Shown here: in pieces, positions 23,649 through 36,700 of the stretch
Layout: each line of letters begins with the position of its first letter
Numbering within the stretch: the stretch's first letter is position 1
From: Ptychodera flava
Lineage: Eukaryota > Hemichordata > Enteropneusta > Ptychoderidae
Reading direction: 5' to 3'
Assembly (NCBI RefSeq): GCF_041260155.1
Contig: NW_027248285.1
Location: 1 to 64,000 of the forward strand
DNA: 64,000 nt
Position numbers and translations under genes: made by a program
Notes under the pieces: model-generated
Seen by the model: the letters and a program-made list of their open reading frames with translations, nothing else
What the model was told of the DNA's origin: nothing
Databases searched by the model: none

Positions 23649-25080
23649 CAGTATACATATGCACACCCAAAAATATGTTCATTTTCATCTTGTCTGTTAT
23701 GCAGAGAAGAACATGCAAGAACATAGAAGCCTACAGAAAATATTACTGCATTCATAAGAAGACATGTACATCTGTGAATGACCATGCAGCAGTGTTGTAG
23801 ATGACGATTTATTACAATCACAGAATCAGAATATGGTGTATCCTCTTCTATAGGTGCCAGATTTGATGATCACTTTTATCTTGTTTAGTCACATCCAATC
23901 CAATTCCGTCTAAGTCAGTAAAAGCATAAATTACCCTCTAAAACTCTTCCTGCTTTATGAAAAAAGCAAGTTGATACAATTACATTTCTAGTTGATGAGA
24001 CTCACAAATATTATGATGATGATAATTTTGAAATAATTATGTTGATTACTACAGATGAGGTGAAGGTAAAGGAAGATATTGTATGGGATCATCATACTTG
24101 TTAACAGATAGATTTATAGATTTACAAGTACAAAACTGGAAATGAGTTAGTAAATCTACAGCAGGTATTTAGAGAAGAGAGAGGTGTAAATCAATTAATT
24201 TAGCATTTAACAAAATGTGTATTTCTGATCATGGTTTATGGGGTGGGTACTTATTTGAAATATCCACATGCAGGATTTGCCACTTATGACATCACATGTG
24301 ATATACTCAATACTTTGGAGAGCTGTTGAAATTACCTAGTTGAGTCCTTTACTTAAGATGCTATTCATAACATATGTGATTGAGCACCACCATATCTGCA
24401 CAGATCTCTGCATGTACAACAAAAAAGCGTATTGCAACACTCATGCTGATGATTGTAGAAATTATATTTTACTGTGTGCATGACATAACCTTTTTTGGTT
24501 GAATAAGTTTTCATTTTAAGTGTAAAGTAATAATGCTGCTCTCTGTAATACATGTGCACAATACTATCAATAATCAAATTAACGTTTGCAAACCATATTG
24601 CAGTTACACAGTATAGTAGCGCCTGATGTGGAATTTACTGTGCAGTTGATAATGAGTACATGTATATTAATTTAATGTGAGTGATGCCATATGTACTGCA
24701 GCTTTACTCTATTGTTGTAAAATAAAGTTCTTACAAAGGTTGGCAGGATACTGAAACATGTATTTCATTGTAAGTAATATGAATTAAAAATCTGTGATAT
24801 ATCAATCAGATTGTAAATTTTAACATGATTTCTGTGCATACTAGTTTTAATAAATATGTTAAAAGAAATTGAGATCTCCTTAATCTTAGTCTGAGACTAT
24901 TCTATGGGATATTTATTGAACCAAAAATGAAAACTTATTCAAAAGGTTATGTCATGCACACAGTAAAATATAATTTCTACAATCATCAACATGAGTGTTG
25001 CAATACGCTTTTTTGTTGTACAGAGATCTGTGCAAGATGTATTTCATTGTATGTGCAATAGCGTATGTATATGACATAAA
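23649..25080. other. Intergenic AT-rich DNA with an inverted repeat
   Basis: No coding region is recognised. The only structure is the inverted repeat at 24398-25033. Confidence 0.5.
24398..25033. repeat. Inverted repeat, ~115-120-bp arms, 400-bp loop
   Basis: The left arm 24398-24517 (GCACAGATCTCTG... to ...GAATAAGTTTTCATTTT) pairs with the right arm 24922-25033 (AAAAATGAAAACTTATTC... to ...CAGAGATCTGTGC). It is either a small TIR element or two opposed copies of one repeat. Confidence 0.8.
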
Positions 25081-25105
25081 TTATTATTATTATTATTATT
25101 ATTAT
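25081..25105. repeat. (ATT)n microsatellite
   Basis: About eight uninterrupted TTA/ATT units. Confidence 0.95.
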
Positions 25106-25184
25106 ATTCAGTGCTTGCTGCTATGGTTTGTTCAGTTTGTTCTACATCTGTAGAGACACGCCAGTGTGTGTGTGGTGTGAGAGA

Positions 25185-25187
<3 letters not shown>

Positions 25188-25244
<57 letters not shown>

Positions 25245-25247
25245 AAA
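25188..25247. repeat. (GA)n microsatellite ending in an A tract
   Basis: About 50 bp of GA after a short GT tract, then A(8). Confidence 0.97.
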
Positions 25248-25930
25248 TACAGTTCTGACATGGACAATTATGCTATATCAAGCATCCTGAGTAATAAACC
25301 AAATTTTATGAATATAATTCAACATTGGAGCTAAAGATAAATTTGCCTTAATTGAGCAGAACCATTCAGACTAAATTTGTTTCCTTATGTTTTGTTTGAC
25401 TAATTTATTTTCCAAAACCAATTACATTTGACAAATTAACATAACCTGAACCATCACGTGCTTGAGTGTGACACAATGTCGCTGCCGTTAGCTGCATTTG
25501 TGTCAGTAAAAAGGAGACTATTTAATTCGTTCTCTGATGTTTTCTATGTTGTATAATTTACGGAGACCTCTTCTGCTAAATCGTTTCCTTTGCACACTTG
25601 AGCCCATTCATTCCGACAAACTTAAAACACAGGGAAGTGTTTTCACCGATTCGTGGAGGGACCATTGTTCGGGTCACACTAAATTTCAAAGACAACATTG
25701 TACTTTATCTTAGACAGGTTTCACAACGTTTTGTCGTGACTGAACACTGGCATGGAGAAAACGTTGGTCCATTGGAAAGACAAAGTGCGTTCTCACAATC
25801 CTGACTGCGATTTCTTAAAAAAGTAAAGATACCATTGAAACTAATTTGAATTCTCAAAAAATAATTTCTCTTAAAGCGGTCGTCCTCAACCTCTGGCTAC
25901 CGCATTAGCATCAGCTGGCATCGACTGTTA

Positions 25931-26730
25931 GGGAACCATCATTATTTACGGTCTGAGGGTCGGGGGAATGTGAGGGCGTCACTCAAAGAATTTGAAATCT
26001 TCAAGGGTGCTCAAAATGTGGAGAGGAAGAAGGCGTGCTTACTTAATTTTTGTTGCGAAATATATTGAAACACCTCTGAGATTGCACCATTGCAGACATC
26101 AATTTCACAAAATTTTCGATGCGAGAACATCACTCCTGTCCCTTGGGGTGTTCTAACAGTTTTACTAGTAAAAAAGCAAATGAAAAACACTCTCAGATTG
26201 CACCAGCCTGCCCCATTGCACACATCAATTTCTCAAAATATTCCACGCAAGATAGGGGGCAACCCCTCTGACACGTTCCCCCTCAGCCTTTTGCGTGTTC
26301 TCTCTCATGTACTTTCAAATTCTGACAAGTCAGCTATCCTAGTGAAAACCCTGTAATGATACTTATCTAAATTTTAAAAAATACTGTATGGTTTGATACT
26401 GGTTATAGCGTGAGCTTTAATATCTGTATTTTAGTGTCACTTTGAATTTCCTTTTGTTTTCACCCTTTTCAACCATCATGAGATAGCCGATGATAATCTA
26501 GCAGGGTACATCAGGATTTGAAAGGTCTTTACCATTGTTGTATTTTTGTAATTTTACAAATACATGTATTGATATTTAACTTTTCCAAAGGGAGATCAGT
26601 CAAAATTTCTGAGTTAGAAAGGGAGTTACTCAAATTCATCACGGTTGGAGGGGGGGGGGGGGTTACTCGAAATTTCGGAGTTCCCGATGAAATTCCTCCG
26701 ACCCCAGGCCATAAATAATGACGGCTTCCT
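25931..26730. mobile_element. G-rich-TIR MITE (PIF/Harbinger-like), copy 1
   Basis: The left end GGGAACCATCATTATTTACG and the complement of the right end (GGAAGCCGTCATTATTTATG) form an imperfect TIR, each continuing into GGTCGG/GGGG. The flanking triplets are TTA (25928) and TTG. Inside, an approximately 60-bp block with GAGAACATCAC/AATTTCACAAAATTTTCGATG recurs (26035-26110, 26165-26245), and a G(13) run lies near 26650. Confidence 0.65.
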
Positions 26731-28503
26731 TGCGTGATATGAGTCTTTGATTTCTTTGAAAGTTGTATCCAGTTAATCAGTTTCTGATGACGATGAAGAT
26801 GATAAAGAAACCCTATTCCTCAAAAGTGTACTTCTTATGCAACTTATTCATGAAGATACAGCTAATTATTTCAGAGTAAACAAAGTAAACACACTGACCG
26901 TGTGCCTTTCTCAGCATAGTAAAACTATGTAAAGCTTATACATACGTGTTGCTGCGATACAATTCGGATTTACAATAGCGTAGAGCTTTGTTAGCCTATT
27001 GAGATGAGATTTCATCTTACCAAAGAAATCTAACGTTCATGGGTAACACCGTTGCTGCAAAAGTTGTTGAGGTGTTTACACTTGTCTAAATAGTTTCTAA
27101 ACTTCAAAATGGCTTATCGGAAGTTGCATGAAAATATTTTTGAAAGCCGGTGATGTAATTTGTTTTATTTGTGTTACACACAATTTGAACCATATCCTGC
27201 AATGGCTCAGAAGAGTACAATTGCCATCAACTCATGGCATTGGTGTCAACTCTCTTGGTGTGTCGACTCGAGACTCGGATTTAGCAACCGCGGTAAGAGC
27301 ACACTTACTTTTACGAATAGTGAAAGTGATTATTAAATATATATGCCTGATGTCTAAGTCTATTACGAATTTGAGTGATGGATAAGCATCGAAGAAACTA
27401 GCTGAACCCAATTTAATTTAAATGTCAGCTTTAAACACACATATGACAGGCTAAAGAAAATCAAGAAACAAGAACCAGACCAATCTTCAAATACTTTAAT
27501 CTTTTGTAGACAACCTTTTATCAAACCTACAAAATTCCTTTGCTTATTCATAAAATGTTACATTTTACCTGCTGTACTTTTAATCGTCGTTAGACCTCAG
27601 GAAAAGTCGTCTCTGTCTGTGTGTACAGTCGAAATGTAGAATCATTTACAACAAAGGGAAATACCTATACACCTATGAAAAAAAATCCATATATGATGAT
27701 TTGATGAAAAATGTTTAGTGTCAGGTTTCAATCATGGAAATTCACATCTCATGTACTTGTGTAATATTGGACGGAAAATAATGGGCCTTTACGATACTAT
27801 GTCATTTTGGTAGTGGCAGAAGCCGTCCTTAAAGTGCCCACCTTGACGTGGAGTGCAACAGTAACGTCACTGCGTGAATGTCACATCAATGATTTGCCAT
27901 CATCGTACACACGTCGACTATACAAAATACAATAGCAATTCCAGCTGTTTGAAAAATTACAGCTCGTCGTGAACTACAAGTTTGACTCGACACAGTTTGA
28001 CACTATACGCATCCCCTGAATATACGTTTAGTCATTGTGAATAACTAGACTATAACAACGATATAGTTTATGTGTGTAATATAAACTAAACGCCTTATAC
28101 CAAGTGAAAACAAATTCGAGTTCAATATTTTTGGCCAAAGTTCATGAAAATCAAACTTCAGTGACTTTGATCTGGCATCTTTCCTCTATGGCTATCATGA
28201 TTATATACATGTTCATTATATTTTTTTAAAATTCCGCTTAAGACTCATGATGTATTCATTTTAAAACAACGTGTAAAACAGCAGTGGTTGCATGATCTCA
28301 GATAAAAATGATTATTTGAATATCTTGGTGTCCCTCGCCATTTTTTAATTCTTTTGAGCTGCGTAAGCATGTTTTGCATGAAAAAGTTTAAAGGATAACA
28401 CCTCATAAACAAATTGATAACTACAGATAGTGGATATCAGTGTACAAGCACAACTTCTGAGTCGAATTTCTAATACCTACTTAGCTTAACAACTTTCTCC
28501 AAA
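26731..28503. other. Intergenic DNA
   Basis: No gene or repeat was recognised. ORFs of 62-85 aa lack any family features. Confidence 0.4.
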
Positions 28504-28588
28504 TTGAATTCAAGGTCATGGAGGAGAATGACGAATGTTCTAGACTAATTAAACTCAGGTCATGGGTGGGGAAATGACCTACTTAACA
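28504..28588 (-). mobile_element. Gmr1-like LTR fragment
   Basis: TTGAATTCAAGGT...TTCTAGACTAATTAAACTCAGGTCATG...GGAAATGACCTACTTAACA matches the last ~95 bp (in + coordinates) of both LTRs of the 16911-23157 element, with a small internal deletion. It is a remnant of an older solo LTR. Confidence 0.8.
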
Positions 28589-29268
28589 ATAAGACTCCTT
28601 TAGGCTAATTATATAACATTTTTTTTGTATGATGTCCTACCTTTGCAGGTGAACAACCATAAATGAACCACTACCAGTCTCTTTAAACAATGCGTAATTA
28701 TTTGGTAAATTCCTCTACATGAATGATTATAAAATGTCCTTATACGAACTCCGAAAGATTATGATATTTGAATAAAAAGTAGTCTATAATTCTAGTCTGA
28801 AAGTGAATATACTATCAACACTCATTTTGTCCGATTCTGCGTATCCGTCCTTCAACTTGGCTTCGCGAAAATTTCACATCGTCACTTTGATATGCGATAT
28901 AATCTCTCACAGTCATCAGATGATGTTGTAACATTCTAAAAATATTAAACCGACGGCCACTTAAACGCCTCAAGAGACTAAGACTTGGTCAACTATGTAA
29001 TTTTGCTAAAATACATACGTGTTTTGTTTTTTTTTTCCGACGGGGAAATTAACAAACGCTGAAAGAAAATGTTCAAACTGCCGTCAAAGTCGGCAAATTA
29101 CCAAAACAATTTAAGAAGGTTTCAAGTTTGAGCAAATGGCTAAGTAAATCATGACCTACAACTATTCAAGATAATTTTTTTCCATATTAGAAAGATTAAT
29201 ACAAAAGCTTTCTTCTGTTACTAGGACAATGTCCTGTTTCTCTTCAGCAAACGATGTTTTTTAAATAA
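28589..29268. other. Intergenic DNA
   Basis: Nothing recognised; short T tract at about 29024. Confidence 0.4.
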
Positions 29269-29478
29269 ACACGATTGGAACTAATTTGGGATAATTGGAT
29301 CTTCATTTTTTTCAAATTTCTAAAAAGTGTAGGTGCTCCATAGCTGAATGTTGCAATATTACAAATCACTCATAAAGACAAGTGTGTAACTTAAAAAGAA
29401 GAGCAGGTGAGCTTACATTTGCAGATTAATCCGACATTACTTCACCTTCTAATTATCCGTAATTAGTTCCAATCGTGT
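29269..29478. mobile_element. MITE of the ACACGATTGGAAC family, copy 3
   Basis: Best-preserved copy: ACACGATTGGAACTAATTTG to AATTAGTTCCAATCGTGT, flanked on both sides by TAA (29266-29268, 29479-29481). This fits a PIF/Harbinger-type TWA duplication. Confidence 0.85.
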
Positions 29479-29661
29479 TAAATGCAAGGAAACACATATT
29501 ATTTAAGAAGTATGTTTTGCTTTGAATTAAAAAAATATCCGTTTGTAGAGAACCTATCTTCAAATATCTTTTCATGGGATGTACATCTCTTCCCTGACTT
29601 TCCATTTAGGAGTAATAGATACCTTTGATTTTAAAATACAGCGGTAACTTTTAGCTGTTTC

Positions 29662-29772
29662 TCATTTTTTTATAAGAGTGTAAAGAAACTCGAAGAATTC
29701 AAACACCGTTAGGAGCGACAGCCCGATGAAAAGTCCAAGAGCGCCACCAATATCGCTGACAAGTTGGTACAG
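29662..29772 (-). CDS. ENaC-like terminal exon: TM2 and pore
   Basis: Acceptor TCTCTCTTTCAG precedes LYQLVSDIGGALGLFIGLSL, followed by LTVFEFFEF and a stop TGA after IKK. It contains the GxS-type pore (GLS) and the downstream TM2 glutamates. The cytoplasmic tail is only a few residues long, which is short for the family. Confidence 0.93.
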   Translation of the reverse strand: MYQLVSDIGGALGLFIGLSLLTVFEFFEFLYTLIKK

Positions 29773-32700
29773 CTGAAAGAGAGATTTGAACATTATAGTC
29801 AGTAAGCAGTTATTTGCACAACTGACGAGAACGGAGCCATCAAAAAGACATATTATACGCTTGATTGCATTGGCACTACCATTGTTGCCTTTATTATAAT
29901 TATTACTATTACTATTACTATTTGTTTTAGATATAATTATCCATATAGAAAAAACACACTTTTATGTGAAAATTGAAAAATTCAGAATTGCTTAAATAAG
30001 TCTGTTCTCAGAGATATGCAAAATATTGAAAACCTCCACTGATTTTTTTCTTAACAGTTCGTCAAACGTAAAAGCGATGTTAACAACAGTACGTTAAAGG
30101 TTATACGTCATCTGTTCCAATTTTGTCCAGTTATCATGAAATAAAATCTAATCGAGCATAGATTTTCAGCGGGTGGCCGCTTTTTAAAAACAGCGCCCTC
30201 ACATGGGTATTTCGAATACAAGGGAACGCCCCTTTGACCATATATGGGCATATTTAGATTTTAGGTGACTGTATACCTTTAAGCTTTGATTTTCACACAC
30301 GTTGAATGAAACGATTGACATTGTAACCTGGGATGCAATACACAAAGAAATTTAACTAAAACAACCCCGTAGGAAGGTAATTCTTCTATTCTATCATAAT
30401 TCAGTTCCTCAAAATATACTGCTAGACTAACAAGATTTTCTCTGAAATGAAAGAAAATGATGTGTTAAGGCCATCAGTTAAAAGACTGATTAATGAGATT
30501 GTACATAAACGTGACCATTTGACATTATGACTAGGATACATGGCAAATGCATGACATAAGACTGAACGTGCTCACTCTTTTCAAAAACACCTCTTGGTAT
30601 AGGAAGTTCTATATCTCTATATTTAATGGATTTTTTAATTGTCTTTTGGTGTGCTGCCTGGTGTTCCAACATTCTGTCAGCATATTTTGATTCAAGGTTT
30701 AAGTAAAAAAATTGAAATAAAATATATGACATTAAACAAACAGTTCTGTATAAAAGCAACATTATGCAAATAACCACACACTACATTTGTACAGATTTTC
30801 CAATATCAGCGTTTCAAATATCAGTGTAAATAAATTAATACGAAAGACAAACAAAATACTTGCCGTTACACTTACCTCGTACTGTACTTGTCATTGATAT
30901 TCAGTGTCTTGTTATTCAGTGAATGGATGGTACGAAGCAAGTTCTTCTGCATGTGAAGATATTTATAGGAAAATAATTAGCAATAAAATGAAAATGTAAA
31001 TATGTATACTACTGATTGCTAATGTTGAAATAGTTCACTCTTTTTTATTGATTTTTCTAGCCGAATGTGGATAACTCAAGCATCTTGGAGAGTTTGACAT
31101 GAAATGTATCCACTACTCAAAGTATCTAAATTCTCTCTAAAAACGCTATAATCAGTAGGTAGAAGTTCGAATAAGTTAACCATGAAGTCATGCCCCCTTA
31201 TTTATGACTTTATTAACAACTTAGTAAATTTACTTGATTAGTAGTTGAAGTCGTTAGACCAGACGTAACGACACAAGACGGATATTAAAATACCTATTCG
31301 TGATCAGTCTGGGTGAAACTGCCTGTTACCATAACGACGGATTAATGTTAGCATAAACTATCACATATATAATTTCAATGATTACGTTAAGAACAGTCAC
31401 TTACAAGATAAACATTCGACGGCCAAAGAGCCATTGAAATGCGTTCTTCATAATATTTCTCCCTAGCAGAGTAAAATACAAGGTATGACAAGTAGACAGT
31501 AAACAGGTCCAACAATCAATATCATTCAAGGTTAATAAATAATTCATCACGTAAAGGAACAATAATTCATGCCAATAATTTACATCCATACATTAATCAA
31601 TACCCGCTAACGTTCACGTGCAGGTGCAACATGTTATGTTTGAAGGATGTCAAGTGAATATCATCATCATTTTTGATATTTTTAATAATATTTCTATCAC
31701 GACTGATGAATCCGAATGTAACCTGGAAAATATGTAACAATATGAAAAGGGTATTTAAAGAATAACTAACAGCTTTAGGACATACTATTATCAATGCACC
31801 AATACACCTATATCCCTTTATGAGATATATTAAAACTAAGTGTCAAGCAACATGCTAACGTTGTGTTTGAAGTGGCTCCCGAGATCCCTTCACAGACTTA
31901 GCATGAAATATTTCGTAGAACGTCTTACACCGAGTACATAAATGTAGCAGAATTTTGACCAGTATGGTTATCGGTTATATACTACGATTCGTATTTTGTC
32001 GACTCGTATGAGTCGACAGTGACGATTATATCAATAGCAATCATAACCATCAGTAATTGAAAATCACAGGTAAAAGTCACATTACATTGATATTGTATAC
32101 GATATTGGTCAGCACATTACTCCATGTAGGCTAATTGGTGATGAAAACAAATTAAAAAGCCAAAAAACTAGACTATTAAACATAAATGAAAACCTTAGCT
32201 ACAAGAGATGAGCACATTGATGTATGGCGTAATCACTCACCTGCAAGACTGAGGACAGTCACAGGGAAGTAGGTCCTCTCGGTGGAAGTAGTAAATTATC
32301 TGTTTACACATATCTATGATATAGAAAAGGAACACCTGTCGTTAACGTAATTAATTATAGCAAATCTTTCATAGCCATGTTTACTTTTAAGTGGTTATTG
32401 CTTATATTTTTTCGCAAGCCAATTTTAAGACGTTATCTACTAATCTAAAGAACATGGGGATTGAGATACATCAGTGGGACGTTTTCTGGAATGTTGGTTG
32501 ACATGGACTTAGTACAACAGAAAAAGATCTCTGTAGCTAGGACTTTCCCTAACATTTAGATCTATACGATGTTATTTTTCAATGAATAACTCTGAATGCA
32601 ATGACTATCTCGCTATGATTTATCCTCCAGAATTGGAGATTAAAGAAACTACAAGAAACGGCTTCTTCTGCTTCATATCTGGACATTTTACTTGAATTTG

Positions 32701-33666
32701 ATTCTAATGGTCACCTTTCTACTAGGCTATGTGACAAGAGAGATGATTTCAACTTTAGTATAATAAATTTTCCACACCTTATCAGTAATATTCCACTCTC
32801 ACCAGCTTATGGGGTATAAATTCCCCATCTTATTCGATATGCAAGAGCTTTTTGGCAGGTTGTCGCAAGCTGGTAGATAAATACTATAATCTCTCTTCGA
32901 CAAAATATCGCTAATGGCATCGGTGACATTGGGCTTAGTTAGTGACCACTACCTACCTGACTTACAGGTTGATATATGGCGGGTGCCACATGTGGGGCAG
33001 GATGCGCTTACCATTTTCGAAACACCTGACATCACTTCTTGGTCTTTTGGCCAGAGGTCCACATGTCCTCTTTCATGAATTTGACTTTGTGTACCGTCTA
33101 TTTACTGTCTGTTCTGTTCTGTGCTGTTTTATGTCTATGTTTACAACTAATGTCTTACGAATTCTGACCTAGTGTTATTGGATTATGGATTGGTATGATT
33201 GCGATTATTTTAGTAAATGCCGGGATATCGTCTGCATGAAGACCTAGTCTAAATCTTATGTACTTCTTTAAAGGGCAGAGTCCAGCGCCGTGGGCGGCAC
33301 AGTAGCAACGTGGTAGTGACGTTGGTTGTTGGCAAACACTGGGCGGGATGGTTAACACTTGCTCAGTCTTGGCCTTATCAGAGAATACAAACTATCTGCT
33401 ACACCAGGGCCTACCGATTATCACCTTTGCCAGAATATTAGGGAAGTGTCCATGGTTCATACAATTCGAGCCTACCTATAAGGGACTGGTCAGTTTCTTC
33501 GGCCTGGGGGGGGGGGGCCGGTGGATTATTTTTTGCCGACGTCAAAAAGTGGCTGACCCCCCTATTCCAAATTTTGAAAACAGGGTGACCCCCCTATTCC
33601 AAATTTTGAAAACAGGGTGACCCCCCCCCGCACGCGACAACTGTAATATGTAATAATATAATACTG

Positions 33667-33747
<81 letters not shown>

Positions 33748-36700
33748 TTTACATACATTTATATTTTAAGTCATTCTGTGTTTTAATGAAATTGTTGGCA
33801 TGTCAGTTGTAAGATAGGAATTTCAAAGTGTCAATCTTAAAGTTTGAATACAGTACATTTGAATGAGCTGTGAAGTATTTCACACTTTCTATGCTTAACC
33901 AGATGTCCTGAACTGTTGTACAGAAATGGATGTCAATCATTAATATCAAACAGGAAAAAGCAGTAAATCAAAAACTTTGATGGGTGTTAAGACTTGCCAG
34001 CCATCCAATTAAATCTCCTGAGGAACCATAGAGAGGCATTTTAGCCAAATCTGATGTGTGCAGAGTCTGAGATGACCTTTTCTTGTAACACTGATATTTG
34101 TGCATGTTGCTTTCTCATACTGAATTCTCATAGAGAGAACAGAAAAAATCAGGAATTTGTCATGCTTTTCATATGAAATGCAGATTTCATAATAGTACAC
34201 TTTCACTTAGCCATATCTCTGATTTATCAAAGTATGGCGCCCGAAGGGCGCGGAGCAATATATGAAACATCCTGATATCTCTGATATATATGTCTTGTAT
34301 ATTAAAGTAATGCACAGGAAGGGTGTGCTGAAAAATTTCTGATATATTAAAGTAATGCACTCGAAGAGCATGCTGAAAAATATTGAAATAATAATCTCTG
34401 ATATATGTATGCCTGATATGTTAAAGTTGGGCGTGCTGAAAAATATGTCTGATTATTAAAGTTACGCGCCCGAAGGGCGCGCCGAAAAATGCAACTGGAT
34501 GAAATTTGTGGCTGACACGATGCATTTTAGGCAATGATGAGCCTGTGTCGAAATTCAAAAACACACTGACCCCCCTATTGGGCATTTCAAAAACATGGTG
34601 ACCCCCCCTATCACCAAAGTCAAAAACAGGGTGACCCCCCCATGAATCCACCGGCCCCCCCCCCAGGCCGAAGAAACTGACCAGTCCTAACTAGGGTTTG
34701 TGAGTGGCCAAAGGGCTGTGGTCTGGCCGACAGACCTACCCCTCGACTGTGATGTCTTCGCTAGGTGACTGGATGCCGTATGTTGTGAGTTCGAATCCGA
34801 TCGAAAATTTACTGAATTCAAATCACAGTCGTTTGTAGTTGGATAGACAGCGATGGCTGCTGTGCATGCAATAGAAATATAGGGAGTTGGGAAAAAGAAT
34901 GGCCGCGCACATATCGCCGAGTTCGGACACGAATTTCCCTCATACAATTTACTCAATAAAACAGCTACGATGCATGACTTTCAACACATCTCTGAATTTC
35001 TGCCAACTTTTTTGCGTCTGAGGTGTGCATATTCTGTTGTGATTTCCAACGGGACCCGGTTTTCAACCCCGGCTTTCAACATGGAACGGCGGGTAATTTG
35101 AATGTGAAGGCTCTGTGGTGGAAACCAGTCGTCGAAATGGACATATCCGAGCCTCGGAAGGAAGATACAAAACGAAGGTCTTGACTTAGTTCAGGAGAGA
35201 ATTTCCTCGAGCACTGTATTGAGTTCAAATCTAGCTGAGTGTCTCGTGTTCGGTACAAGCGCGCTCACTAGAAATAAACAAAAAGGGAAAGTCAGGCAAA
35301 TAAATTATAGTCTCTAAGAACGGCAGCAGATTGTGATCGTAAGCAATCGTAAGTTAGAACCTTCTACTGTTTGTTGCTTTATGGCTTTTTAGTAGGCAAT
35401 GTTGTAGATAATAGCCGGTCACCGATAAAGAACGCCGAGATTACACGCAGCTTGCAACCGGTACCGGCTATAAGACGCATGGAAAAAATAACAAGAAGAA
35501 ATGCAAAAAAAAATTATGAATTTGAGAAACAAATCTTCACCAATTCGTATTTTCAGTGTAAGTTTAGGTATTTCGAAACTAATCACAGAAAAGGGTGAAG
35601 AAATTTTGAGAAAACTGATCTAAAACGTTACGATCCCCAGTTAGAGCTTGGTATGTAATGGCATGACCCGAAGTATAGTAAGCGCAGGTTGCATATCCGG
35701 TTACCTCGGATAGGTAACCTCGGAAAACATCGACGACCGTTTGTAATATGCAAATGCATGTGACAGAGACGTAGAGGAAAAGTTGTCCGTAGTTCCATAG
35801 ATCATATTTGAATACCATATACGCTGCTTTTCACGATATGTAAGCCAGAAAACTTCAACAATAGGAAACAACAAGTAATCTGTAGTCAATGGTCAGTCAA
35901 GTATTTTGAAATACATTGGTAATGAGTCCTGCAGGACTGCTGTGCAGGGCCGCGGCCGTCGTCGATGAGTGTGGATGATCAATCAAACAACGCAATGTTG
36001 ACGTAGCCATGTGACAGTGGTAACGATGTGATCAACGCTGAAATTTCAAGTCCACTCAGCTCAACTGAATTGAATCAACTGATATAAACAATGACCAAAC
36101 TTGTCACAATGCCAAAGGTAATTCCTCAAAATGTGAGAGAAAAGATTCAGTTTCGATGTCTGAAGGAAGAAATGAAATTTTGATTGCCTTCCAAACGGCG
36201 TGTGTGAAGACTTTCAATGTTCATAACTTTTACAGGTCCACATACAAAACGTTTTTTTAGGACCACCAATCACTCCAAAGAAAATGCCGTTTCTTGCGTG
36301 TTCATTACATGTGTGTACGTTGTATGTGGTTGTGTATGCGTATGTTTAGGTACATAACGGTGATTTTAGTGATAAGTCTGTACGCTTTGTTAGTTGTGCT
36401 CCGCAGGGATCAAGATCGCCCAGGCCGCAATTTGAATTTTAGTAATCATGATTGGCAGCATACATTAGCATTTACAACAGAGGTCAAATGGACATTCTGG
36501 AGCCACGCTTTGTGAAAATATGCGTTCTCTGTATTAAATAACAGTGTTTTCAACGTTTTCTCGACATAAAGGCAGTCGCTATACATTCACAGGTGTCATG
36601 TATGAGATTGGACGGAAATTAACGCCGTTCACACGTCGAATTTCTGGAAATCTCGGAGCAAATCGAGTGCGTCTTACCCATAGCGTGGCTTTTTCACATA

